A DNA stretch of 64,000 bases from Bemisia tabaci. Taxonomy: Eukaryota > Arthropoda > Insecta > Hemiptera > Aleyrodidae. A program made the translations under genes and the position numbers. Numbering within the stretch: position 1 is the first letter of the stretch; each line of letters opens with the position of its first letter. Positions 52,638-62,894 of the stretch are shown here, piece after piece. The notes beneath the pieces are model-generated. The model made no database searches. It was not told where the DNA came from and worked only from the letters and a program-made list of their open reading frames with translations. The DNA is taken from contig NC_092798.1 in NCBI RefSeq assembly GCF_918797505.1, forward strand, positions 7,267,501 to 7,331,500, written 5' to 3'.

Positions 52638-52741
52638 CTGTGCTACGGAAAAAAGCAGTGTGAGAATTCAAATGTGGCCGAATTTCCTCTCAGAGATTTA
52701 TTACTTTCAGGAAAGTAATGAATGAATAATGAAAGAAATGA

Positions 52742-52799
<58 letters not shown>

Positions 52800-52945
52800 G
52801 TCAGACTTTTTAGATCGAATTAGGAATGAAATAGTCTGAAAAACCGGAAGAGACATATTCACAAGTTTCCCTGAGAATTTAAGATTTGTCGAGGGAAATT
52901 TGGCAACGCCTGATGGCTTATACAGAGTTCTCCCTTGACACGGAA
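52638..52945. repeat. Family C MITE with an inserted T51 run
   Basis: CTGTGCTACGGAAAAAAGCA on the left, AAATTTGGCAACGCCTGATG and CCTTGACACGGAAG on the right. A run of 51 T at 52745-52795 interrupts the AATATTTTT position. Confidence 0.75.
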
Positions 52946-53430
52946 GTTTACGGTTTACATTGTGATTAAGGGAGGTTTAAGAAGATCGCTACCGCATCTT
53001 TATAAGGATAATTTCGAGAATTTTAATGTGGGTTTGTGCCCACCTTAAATTTGTCAAAATAATAAAATTTCGGTTTTGCATTTCGAATTTTTAGGGCAAA
53101 AAATTATTATTAGCCTTTCCAAGGGTCATTTACAGGGTTTACAAAGTTGAATTGTTCTCTAGATTTATTATTAAGGTTATCCTTTTGATGATGCAGTGGG
53201 GCTGTCTTTAAACCTCTCTTGATCACGCTGTATAGACGACGCACTTGCGCAGGGCTTCCTACGGAAAGAAGCTATGCGAGGAGCGACTATGAATATGGTC
53301 TCAAAATTTCGAGATGGTAAAACGACATACTGTAAAAACTCTTTTTTCTCCGAGTCGCTTGTTCTCCGTCTCAAAATCGTGCTCTCGGTGCTCGGAAAGA
53401 GGCTTTTAAAAGGGGAAGCGCAGCTCGGAG
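52946..53430. other. Unannotated stretch
   Basis: Opposed ORFs over 53177-53477 run into the next B copy and show no domain. Confidence 0.4.
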
Positions 53431-53595
53431 CAGTGGCGTGGCGTGCTTTGCGATGTATCGATTGTTCTGCCATTTAAACCTATGGTAAAGAATCGATTAA
53501 TAAGGTGTTCGTTGCGGATACCCTGTTCATCGATCCTTTTCCATAGGTTTAAATGGTATAACAATCGATATATCGCAAAGCACGCCACGCCACTG
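53431..53595. repeat. Family B hAT-type MITE, near-perfect palindrome, 8-bp duplication
   Basis: CAGTGGCGTGGCGTGCTTTG and CAAAGCACGCCACGCCACTG are perfect inverse ends. GCTCGGAG lies directly before and after. This is the best-preserved copy. Confidence 0.95.
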
Positions 53596-53782
53596 GCTCG
53601 GAGATATCATGATCTCACGGAAGTGAAATCCGGAGTCGAGAGATGTTCTGTTCGGGGCTGATGCCGCAACGCGAAGACGTTTCTCTGTGCGTACGCGTAG
53701 GTAAACTTAAATTCATTTACATTTTACGAGAGGCCGACGGTCCTGCGTTCCACGTTGTCAAATAAGCCTCACACGACCAATT

Positions 53783-54240
53783 CCTCCGTGCTAAGGAAAA
53801 ACGTCGTATGAGCCTTTAGCCTTTACCAGGGTTGCCTCAGAATTTAGAAAATGAAATTCCCTGACATTTCCCCGATTTCCCTGACATATTTCGGCGAAAT
53901 TCCCTGACGATTGAAGATGTGACCGATGGTTAAGGAGGCGTAATTGAAAATAGTTTTCGGGCAAAATTCCTTGTTCAAAATCTCAAACCCATTCTAGACA
54001 GCAAATGAAGGTGATTGAACACATTTTCCCTGATATTTCCCGGTTTTCCCTGACTGTGGCAACCCTGCCTTCAACGAAGAACCAACTTTTAGGGAGTCTT
54101 AGGAATATTTTCCTTCCAATTTTTCCGGAGAATTTTATTTGCAATTTAAACCAAAGTATCTGAAAATTTCATGGAGAAAACTTCATAACTTTAAGTTCAA
54201 CGATAAATATTTCATAGAGGGAAATTTAGCAGCGTTCAAA
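53783..54240. repeat. Family C MITE interrupted by a family D element
   Basis: CTCCGTGCTAAGGAAAAACG with TCGTATGAGCCTTTAG on the left, and GGGAAATTTAGCAGCGTTCA on the right. The D element occupies 53828-54066. Confidence 0.7.
53828..54066. repeat. Family D element, nested
   Basis: AGGGTTGCCTCAGAATTTAG to GACTGTGGCAACCCT, compact, without the 38-bp array. Confidence 0.8.
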
Positions 54241-54325
54241 TGAACGTACTTATGCTAAAAGGAACTATGTTCATAGGATTTGCGCGTAACTAAGTTCCTT
54301 TCAGCGTAAATACGTCCAAATTTTC
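54236..54325. repeat. Family Q small palindrome
   Basis: ACGTACTTATGCTAAAAGGA is inverse to TCCTTTCAGCGTAAATACGT. Confidence 0.6.
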
Positions 54326-55474
54326 ATGCAGCGTTACGACATCGGATAGATTTAACCGGATGAAGAATGAATACCAAGTTTCAGAGTTTCAAAGTTTCAG
54401 TTACTCAGAGTTTTCTCTTTAAAACATAACGCAGAGCGGATTAAACGACGCATCGTGTAGATAGGTTGATTCTGACCATAAAGTTCGAGCTTGAATAAAA
54501 TTCCTGTTTCCTGAGTAGATTTGACAACATGTTTTGACAGGTCGCGGTCGTCGGTCGCCAGGTCAAATTGGTTGAGAGTCGTCAGCCGGGAGGACGACGT
54601 GTGTCACTTCGTCACTCTCTACGTCGCGTTGCCGAAATTCCCGTCAAAATTTCTAAATTTCGAAGAGAAAAATTGCCTCTTCAGACCCGTCTACAATACT
54701 CGTTACTCCTTCCATAAGAGAAAAAGCTGAAAATCGGATCTGAGGAGAGAGTAGAACCATTAACTGCTCGACAGGGCGTTCCACGATCACATAACGCATT
54801 TAGAGGGAGAGAATTGAATCTACGTTACGGAAATTACGTTACGGATGGAGGCGGGGGAGGGCGCTTACGTGCACCGTGACGTAACGTAATTTTAACCCTT
54901 AAGCAATGTAAACTTCCTCTACGCCATGAAATATGCAATTTTGTAACTTTGAACTTATTCTTTCGAAAGTTAAAAACACTGTGCCGTTATTCGCTCACTG
55001 GGGGCAGCGATTTCAAATTTCGTTCGACGCGTCGTTCACGGCTTGGCTGCATTGGTAAGACAATCTCTTCAGGACTCAAATTCTCTATGAGCATCCAAAA
55101 AAATGAATAGAACCAACCGTTGGCTCAATTCGTGGAAGCGGAGAATTTCGCCTCTTTAGACTGACTCACGCTGATGCGAACCGCTATTCGCAACGACGTT
55201 TGACAGGTTCCCTCCACGTCTGAAGCTGAGAGAGGGGGGGGGGGGGGTACCACGTCCCGCAAAGACGTGGGAGACGTCTTGTCTAACCCACACCGTTCCT
55301 TAAAATTCGGGCGTGCGAGCAAGTGCGCTTAACGGTCCCGGAATTTCGCCTCGACTGCTCGGCTCTTTCCTGCATCTGTCGTCTTCGACTCGAGAGTCGG
55401 GATACTGGTGATAAAAATGCATCCAAAAACACACCGAAAGTGCATCGTACATCAGCTCCCGACAATATACTGCA
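54326..55474. other. Unannotated stretch
   Basis: ACGTTACGG occurs twice near 54820-54850 with the inverse CGTAACGTAA at 54883. A G-run lies at 55237-55247. No gene recognised. Confidence 0.4.
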
Positions 55475-55606
55475 TCACCTTGGATAAGGAACCAATATTT
55501 CTGGCGCATTTGAGAATCAACACGTGTGCCTTAAGTTTGACATATGCAGATATGTTCTTTTGCAGACGAGCCAGGCAGAGTATAGTTCCTTCATGCAAAA
55601 TGCAGT
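55475..55606. repeat. Family E bipartite MITE, diverged
   Basis: GGATAAGGAACCAATATTTC on the left, GTATAGTTCCTTCATGCAAA on the right. Confidence 0.5.
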
Positions 55607-55659
55607 CAACTTATCGTCTCCGATTCCGATCTCCCGAAGCTTCAGATAAATGGCACCCC

Positions 55660-55835
55660 TTAGAGGGTGTCCTGGGCGCTGATTTTCGACATTCATAGAC
55701 AAAGCTATTGACAAAGAAGACATACATAAAGAGTATATGAAGGAATCCGTGAGCGATCTTATTGGTAGATATGGGTGGTTCTCATAGACCAAGGGAGAAA
55801 ATGATGGGCTAACTGCAATGTTTCTCGCGGGTTGC
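55660..55835 (+). repeat. Family F element, left half
   Basis: CATAGACAAAGCTATTGACA, AGAAGACATACATAAAG and GGTGGTTCTCATAGACCAAG, repeated in the next unit. Confidence 0.7.
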
Positions 55836-55837
55836 CG

Positions 55838-56101
55838 TTGAAATCTATAGACAAAGCTATGGACAAAGAAGACATAGGAAGTTCGGAACGATCCATGAGC
55901 GATCCTATTGTATGAAATAGGGTGGTTCTTGAGACCAAAGGAGAAAACGATGGGCTAACTATAAGGTCTCTCGCGGTTTGCCGTATTCCCTACCTCCTTA
56001 GTCCATAGCAACCACCCGCCTCTACTGATAAGATCACCTTATAGTTTATACCCCTTTTGTCATCTTAGTCTACAGCTTTGTCTATCGATTTCAACTATCA
56101 T
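55838..56101. repeat. Family F element, complete
   Basis: GAAATCTATAGACAAAGCTA and CAGCTTTGTCTATCGATTTC are inverse ends. GGTGGTTCTTGAGACC pairs loosely with TCCATAGCAACCACC. Confidence 0.8.
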
Positions 56102-56589
56102 CTCCCTGGTATTCTTGAACCATCTCCTGTCACATCTCAGGTGTGAGACGGCGAGTGAGTTCTTGCCGCGGCGGTAATTTGGGAGACCGGAGACTCGGTG
56201 GAAGGTGGATGGGACGCGAAATTAGCATTCATGATCCGCGGATGATGTTCAAGTCATGGATTTGTCCGACTTCTCGCCGGTTTCTCTACGGCTTCGTCGC
56301 GGTTTCTCACGCCGATTACGTGTGAGTCACCCGCCCGACCAGCGACGACGCTGACGACGTTCGACTTGCAGGCTCAGCTCCCGCATCCGTCAACTCGACC
56401 ATCGGCCCGTTCCGCCTTTCACAGGACATGGTGTCTACCGAGTCGGAGAGAGGAGCACTCACTGACTTTTCCAGGATTTCCCTCACCGAAACTATCAAAA
56501 ATCCCGAATTTTTCACATCAGCAATTTGCACTCGTGCGACTGACATTGAAAATGAAGCATTTTCCGTACCACTTTCACTAAAAATGGAC
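56102..56589. other. Unannotated stretch
   Basis: Short overlapping ORFs over 56143-56581 without recognisable domains. Confidence 0.4.
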
Positions 56590-56725
56590 TACCATCTGCA
56601 ATTCGGAGCTAAAATTTCAGGCTTAGTTTAGAAACAAAGTTTGTACCATTAGTTTCACTGTGTAAAAGAGTATTTTTTACGGATGAGCTAGAAATTATAG
56701 TTCCTAATTGCAAAATGAGGTCCAA
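56590..56725. repeat. Family E bipartite MITE, diverged
   Basis: CATCTGCAATTCGGAGCTAA on the left, GATGAGCTAGAAATTATAGT and TCCTAATTGCAAAATGAGG on the right. Confidence 0.5.
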
Positions 56726-57366
56726 AATCGTCTTTTCCCAAACGAGGGAACGTGATTGCTCATCAACAAATCATAGTCTTACCGGGCACTTTCCTAGAAA
56801 TTTTTTAATGAAAATTTCACAGATTTTTTTTTTATTGCATGCAATAATCAGCAAATAATTAGTCAGAAATTGCAATACCTTCTTATAAATTATTCTCCAA
56901 TTAATTATTTAGAGTGAAGTTCAGAAAAATACCGAACCCAACCTAGAATGACGTATAGTCAATTTGATTAAAAGGCAGAACTGATTCCTTTTAGTGTATT
57001 TTCCGAAGGAAATACACTATTGCGTTCTCCCCTGATGTCAGACCTGGACCAAAGACCATGTAATGAGCATCGATCATGGGTCGTAGTTACGAATATGCAT
57101 GCCGTTTGAATATATCTGTTTATTTATGTATGTATTTCCGACTCATGGTGGTTTTTCCGATTTTTTATTTGTAGATTTCAGGTTCCAAGATTTTTTCAGA
57201 TTTCCAGTCAATTCCGTTCTGACTTTTCCCTGACAATCTCCAGTTTTCCAGACCCCACGACACCCTCCGAACCTCGAAACGTACCTCAGTTTCCTCGAAC
57301 GGTCGTCTCGACGCCGACTCGGGGGTCGGGCGCCGCGAGAGCCGGGGGGCTGGGGCCCGAACTCAC
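56726..57366. other. Unannotated stretch
   Basis: AT-rich left part. A D-like TTTTCCCTGACAATCTCC lies near 57225. G/C-rich from 57290. Confidence 0.4.
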
Positions 57367-57404
57367 GATTTTCGGCCTTCGATTCCGTGGCTCGGATCGA
57401 ATTC
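57367..57404 (-). CDS. Candidate 38-nt exon
   Basis: On the minus strand TTTTCACTTTCATAACTCTCAG precedes 38 nt ending AAAATC, with donor GTGAGTTC at 57366-57359. All three frames are open. The frame ending with two spare bases reads EFDPSHGIEGRK and joins in phase to the candidate at 47438-47477. Both splice sites are good by eye, but such a short piece carries little coding evidence. It could be a chance pair of sites. Confidence 0.25.
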
Positions 57405-58398
57405 CTGAGAGTTATGAAAGTGAAAATGCAGGGCTTCACGCCGCGGCCCGGGCCCCGATCCGGCGGTGGGCCGACTTGCTTCTCAATCCAAAACGAGTTC
57501 TCCTACCTTCCGACCGACGACCCTACTTCGGCGAGAACCCCTTATCTCCTATCCTTAAGCCGTACGACTTACGCGGTTTCGGACGCGGTATCGCTCCACC
57601 GCCTCTGCTCCCGACGACGATGTTTTTTCGTCATTAGCTCTTTCCTTCCGAGGCCAGAAATCGAACCACGACCGGCCGTGACGTCATAGTATCCCCCCCC
57701 CCCCACCTGCTACACTGAAGAAGTGAAATTTTTTTAAAAAATATGGTTGAATCCTGCTTAGAGCCATAACGTTCAAAGAATTGAGCACTGATAGGTTAAC
57801 AAACCAAAATTTAGAGACTTTCAAGCGTTTTTAAAGGAATTTTAGTTAATAAAATCAAACAATTAAAACGACTGCTCAAACTATTTCCCGAAACCGTAAC
57901 CAAGTAATTTCATGGATGTACAAAAAAGATTTATGGACTCAGGATATGCTCATAGATGGATACTTCTTCTGAGTAGAAGAATAGATACTTTAAATGGTTG
58001 TTAACAGACGAAAATAGATGTTAAAAAAAATCATAGCGATTCGTTTTCTAAGATCGACGGATTTACTTCTTTTTAAATCTCGATGTGCGAGAAGAAAAGA
58101 TAAACTTGCGATTGATTTCCATTAACACGGGGCGTCAATTCATATAAAGGCACACGGGCAATGACACAAAACCGACGAAACTGGACGAGTTTGGCTTGGC
58201 CGCTGCACACCGCACATGCTTCTGCCACATGTCCAATTTAAGGGCCGAGTGCCAAACCTGTCAGAGCCACAATTTTTTAAGATTTTCCCTCTTTTTTAAC
58301 CCATTTAATAAGACGGTCGCACCGAACGAGCGCGGAATCTAAAATTTTCGACGGCTGTTGAACCGGACGGCCGATGGTGACGATACTCCCTCTAACCC
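57405..58398. other. Unannotated stretch
   Basis: C11 run at about 57695-57705. No repeat copy or gene recognised. Confidence 0.4.
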
Positions 58399-58917
58399 AC
58401 TCAATGGACCACTAGACAAGGTACGAATTTAAGCATTCTAATACATGTTTCTTGACCAGAATTTCACTTAGAATACGATTCGCGCAACGAAAATCACCAA
58501 AATCAACTCCTAACAAAGATATTAACGTTTATATTTCACATCGGTTACGAGGAATTTGAACTGCCAGCTCACAAGAAACTCAAAGCTCTACGTGAGTCAA
58601 ATCGCCCACTACAACGGTTTCAGCAAGCTTCTCAATCGAGCAATGTTCATTTCCCACCATGTGCTGTTCAAACCATCAACAACTTGCAATAGCTGAGCTA
58701 AAGCGTCAAGATTAAGGTTGCCAGATTTTTATATCGCAGAGCATTGAGTTTTCATGAGCGGGTGGTTTCAATTCACGCATCAAGAATTATTTAATATCTT
58801 CGTAAGGAGTTAATTTCGGTAATTTTCGTTGCGCGAATCGTGTTCGACGTGAAATTTTGGTTAAGAAACATGTATCAGAATCCTTTAATTCGTACCTTGT
58901 CTAATGGTCCATTGAGC
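58399..58917. mobile_element. 519-bp element with ~120-bp terminal inverted repeats (family R)
   Basis: CACTCAATGGACCACTAGAC and GTCTAATGGTCCATTGAG are the ends. The arms continue through AAACATGTATCAGAATCC-type, GAATCGTGTTCG and ATTTTCGTTGCGCG to AACTCCTAACA/AGGAGTTAAT. The 270-bp centre is single-copy here and has no ORF of note. It is likely a nonautonomous DNA transposon. Confidence 0.8.
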
Positions 58918-59119
58918 TTATTTATGGGAAAATAAATGAATTATATCACTCATGTTGACTAAATAATGACGGATGGCACACAAAGGTGTGTGTTCTCTTT
59001 CAAATTTTTTTGGGAAAGTGAATTTTAGCCGGAAATTGCCGAGAAAATTCCCGTTTCCGAGAACGCAGGAGTTCCCACTTCGATCTCACTTTGGTACAAA
59101 TAGCTAAGATTTCTAACTG
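58918..59119. other. Unannotated stretch
   Basis: CACACAAAGGTGTGTG micro-palindrome near 58976-58992. Nothing else. Confidence 0.45.
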
Positions 59120-59225
59120 TAACTTATCTTTAAAAGCACTTATTTGCAAATGGAAACCAATTGCACATACGTTGTTTCTCAAACTGATTAGAAAAAAGTG
59201 ATTCCAAATCGCAAAAACATGTCAA
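59120..59225. repeat. Family E fragment
   Basis: TTTAAAAGCACTTATTTGC and AGTGATTCCAAATCGCAAAA resemble the right half of E. Confidence 0.4.
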
Positions 59226-59307
59226 AATATTCTCTGGCTACACAAGTCGTATCCAGCATCTTCCGAGCCATCACAACAATGTATCCCGGCGAGACGAAGC
59301 TACAGGC

Positions 59308-59562
59308 CGATTATTGAAACTGATAGACAAAGCTATAGACAAAGACGACAAAAGGGATTTGGAGGGATCCTATTGGTGGAAGCGGGTGGTGGCAATGGAC
59401 ATAGAGGTAATGGACTAACTAACGACAACCACCCAAAGACCCGACAGTTAGTCCATCATTTTCTTCCTTAGTCTATAAGAACCAACCATGTCAACCAATA
59501 GGATCGCTCTATACTCCCTATGTCTTCTTTATCTATCGCTTTGTCTATCAGTTTCAATAATC
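59308..59562. repeat. Family F element, complete and well preserved
   Basis: CCGATTATTGAAACTGATAG and CTATCAGTTTCAATAATCGG are perfect inverse ends. AGACAAAGCTATAGACAAAG and CTATCGCTTTGTCTATC, then GGATCCTATTGGTGG and CCAATAGGATCG, pair inside. Confidence 0.9.
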
Positions 59563-60860
59563 GGTTGATTCAATAATCGGCTGATTTGGGTCCGGCTCAA
59601 ATCAGACCCGGGACAATTCCGTCGAAGGAGGCGGCGAGGAGAGGCTCTTAAAAAGCGGCGGACGAAGAAGCAAATAAAAAGAATATCCCGGCGCAATGAT
59701 GACGGAGCGGTTGGCAGCCGTGCCAATGCTCAAAGTCAGAGTAAACAGAGCGAAGATTTATTGGATCTCCTCCGAATATTTACTTATGGTTGGCACAATT
59801 TCCCCATACGGAGGAGACGATCCGCCGCTCGCCGGATCCACCCCACCCGCGAACCGGATCATCCGGATGAAGAAAACTATGATTTGAGGAAGTTTCGAGG
59901 ACATGGAGTCGTTTCATCAAACCTTTGCGCACTAGGATGCTACACGATGTTCAACATGGCCAACCCGCCAAAACACACGGCGTTTCTGGGGCGGGAAGCT
60001 TACAACAACGCAAATTTCTAAATCAGATTGTGAAGTAAGGAGTGTATTTCAGACTTTCTTGATGTGTTCATTATGATTTTTGAGCCATTTTTAATGGGTC
60101 TCGAAAAGCGATCAATTCCGAACCAATTCTGATCAAAGTAGACACGTTGATGACTGATAGTCACCATGTGACAGTCCTCTTTGATCGAATTGGAGGGGCC
60201 GTCAATTTTTAACAAAATGGAGTGCCACCATTCATCATTTCTTGCCGCACGAAGCATGTAGCTAAGTTTTCATTTGAAAACTAAGCGAAGTGACGATTTA
60301 AAGACTGATGATTCCCGACTTTTCTATGGCAACTGGTTCGGGAATTGGATTGTGTGTCGAGACCTAAGAAGAAACGACTCATCTTTTTGCTCCAGCTGAA
60401 TTTTGCAACACGCCCGAAGTTGAATCCCCAAAAGTAAGTTTCCACTTGTCGCCAAGAGATTCCTGGAGGGAATCTCTGTTTGCCTTCGTCTAAAAACCTC
60501 GTCTTGGATCCCACCGTGCGCCGCGATCGTCCGACCGACGACATAGCCGTCCTTGGCGAGGAATCGCGCCAATTTCGAACGGAAAAACGCGGCTCTCCCC
60601 GCGGATGGCAACCCTGCTTTTTGCGCGCCGGAAGGAAACGAAAGTTCGTCGGCTGCCGAAAAAGCGGAGGGAAGCGAGGGTGGCGGGGGGTCCGAACTTA
60701 CGGTAACAAATCATCGACCTCAAACCGTAACTCAGCGCGGATGTAAACAGTCTCGGGAGAAGAATAAACGTTTTTATTCCCTAGGATCGATCCGGAGGTC
60801 ATTCTACCGCGCTGTGTACACATCCCGTGCGGCCTGATGAGGCTGTTCCGACGCCACGAC
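59563..60860. other. Unannotated stretch with one isolated donor-like site
   Basis: A good minus-strand donor, TTACC|GTAAGT, lies at 60708-60703, but I cannot choose a matching acceptor. Overlapping ORFs over 60281-60837 look like shadows of a GC-rich block. Confidence 0.35.
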
Positions 60861-61096
60861 ACACGGTGGATCCAGCCGAAAGGAGACGTCGGACAAAATT
60901 TGGAAACTTTAAATGCTTATAGCTCGGTTTATACGAAAATTTGGGGTTCTGAAAGTGATTCCGTTGGTTTTCTCGTGAAATTTTCTTCTAGAAACATCCC
61001 TTGGAATTGAAAATGTGACGAAATAAACACCAACATTTGCATATTTAATCGAGAATTTCATGTCCAACCTCTCCTATTGACTCGATCCACCGAGCG
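60861..61096. repeat. Family M element
   Basis: CACGGTGGATCCAGCC and GACTCGATCCACCG ends. GTCGGACAAAATTTGGAAAC is as at 32674. Confidence 0.75.
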
Positions 61097-61249
61097 ACGC
61101 AGCGATTTCTCGTCCTGCGACAGCCACCGGGGTCGGAATCGCCTCGATGTAAATTAAATGTTGTTCCGTCGATCCTGACCAGAGACAACATATTCTCGAA
61201 ACTGACGATCCCCGGCGAGAAAAAATGCCACTTTGCTGGTCAACGCTAC

Positions 61250-61355
61250 TTCTGGCCTATGATGATTGGTGAGCAACTTTCTGAGCATACAATTCGCCGA
61301 AGGATGACTGTTGAATATCGGTGTGAGCAGCATTTCAGCGGACGAATTTCTGCAA
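61250..61355 (+). repeat. Family V repeat
   Basis: CTATGATGATTGGTGAGCAA with AACTTTCTGAGCATACAATT resembles 11310-11420. Confidence 0.4.
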
Positions 61356-61832
61356 AAGAATGGAGGAAATGGAGCAATCCTATTGTCGGAAACACGTGAT
61401 CGTCGTAGACTAGTGGGGAAAATGATGGACTAACTAAAGGGTCCCTCGTACTGCTGGGCTCAGGAAGAACACTGCATGAACATTCGGATGTTGCCATATT
61501 TCCTCCCAGAAAATAATTATTCCAGAAGAAAATTATGAAAATTTTTCCTTGGAATTTTCAGACTTTATGGGTCAAATTACGAACAAAATTCATTGAAAAA
61601 TCGGAGGAAAAATATTCACAAATTTTCTAGAAAAGTGTGGTTTTTAGAGGGAAATTTAACTACGTCTGAAGGCTCATACGGCGTTCTTCCTTGGCCCGGA
61701 AGCGTAGGAAACCTCAAGTTTGTCGATTACTTGCTTCTTTGGAGCATCGGAACCACCCTTTTCCACCATTATGATCGCTCCATTCTCTCTTGGTCTAGAG
61801 CTTTGACGATCAATTTCAATTATGAGCCTCCA
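61356..61832. repeat. Family F element interrupted by a family C MITE
   Basis: Left part AATCCTATTGTCGG, GTAGACTAGTGGGGAAAATG and ATGGACTAACTAAAGGG. Right part CTCTTGGTCTAGAGCTTTGA and CAATTTCAATTATGAG. The C copy sits at 61451-61700. Confidence 0.65.
61451..61700. repeat. Family C MITE, nested, diverged ends
   Basis: CTGCTGGGCTCAGGAAGAAC, ATGTTGCCATATTTCC, then AAATTTAACTACGTCTGAAG and CTCATACGGCGTTCTTCC. Confidence 0.7.
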
Positions 61833-62663
61833 GGAACAGAAGAATCCTCACTGGTTTTCTTCGAACATTCAGTCAGAAAACAATCAAAAACCTCAGAACG
61901 GAGTCACAGCATTCTCGATGTGGAAGGCAGTCCCGGGGAAAGTGGTCGATGATGATACGGGTTCGCGGGCGGGGCCGAGGGGTGCGGAGATCGCGGGTTC
62001 GAGCCTCGGCGCGGCGGCGGGCCCGCCAACGCGCGGAGAGGAGCAACCGATCAAAAGTTGCCCCGGCGGCCCCCACCCCCACCCCTTCCTCCCCCGGGAC
62101 CCGATTGTTTGGAGAAGGACGGACGGACGGCCGAGGGATTTCTCTATCGTTACGTAAGCGTGGACGAAAAAGAAAGAAAGAAAAAAAAGGAGAACCAAAC
62201 CAGTTCTACCGCTCCATCATAATAAATGACCTTGACTTGAATAAATATACGTGGACTCGGGTTTGTTGTTGGCCGAGCCCGAGCCATCCCGACCCATCGG
62301 GCTCTCGAGTGTCCGGCCTGGCCGCACCTCGGGTCGACGGTGACCCGGGTTTCGGGTTGGGTACGTTCCGATGATAACCTAATTTCCACGGGGAAAGGCA
62401 GCAGTATCTCCCGTTTAGACATTAACCGCCAATAGTACGTGCCTTAATGCGCTTCGAGGCTCAATCCGAAATGGAGTTAGTACTCTCTTGCGAAACACAT
62501 TTAATTTTCGGGGGGTTCGGACCTCGGACTCCTCTGATCGTCGCTCGGATGTAGGTCGTTGGATCGGGGGTCATCGATGACATTCGTAACCTCCTTCCAA
62601 AGCACAACATTTTTCATAGGTGATGACAGGAATTACGCTATGGAGCCACGAGACATTACTCAT
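61833..62663. other. Unannotated GC-rich stretch
   Basis: The ORFs at 61822-62422 on both strands overlap a GC-rich block with simple-sequence patches (GGACGGACGGACGG near 62117). Nothing supported. Confidence 0.4.
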
Positions 62664-62894
62664 CACTGGAAAAAAAAGTCGATTGGATCTAGAGTCCAGA
62701 CTCTTAATAACATTGACAAGAAAAAATACTCTTGATTCAATCGGACTTTCAGCTTGAATCAAAGGGAAATCCGCCTAAATCAAGAGGCTCGGCGCTTCGA
62801 TTCAAGGAAAACTCGGATTGAATCAAGAGTATTTTTTCTTGCCAATGTTATTAAGAGTCTGGACTCTAGATCCAATCGACTTTTTTCCCCAATG
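62664..62894. repeat. Family A hairpin MITE, complete
   Basis: CACTGGAAAAAAAAGTCGAT to ATCGACTTTTTTCCCCAATG, with GGATCTAGAGTCCAGACTCT and AGAGTCTGGACTCTAGATCC as perfect arms. Confidence 0.9.

Noticed and set aside
57630..57670. tRNA B box on the minus strand (GGTTCGATTT)
   Set aside because: No acceptor stem or A box could be found around it.
61990..62030. tRNA B-box-like GGTTCGAGCC
   Set aside because: No acceptor stem pairing. It lies in a GC-rich block where such matches arise by chance.
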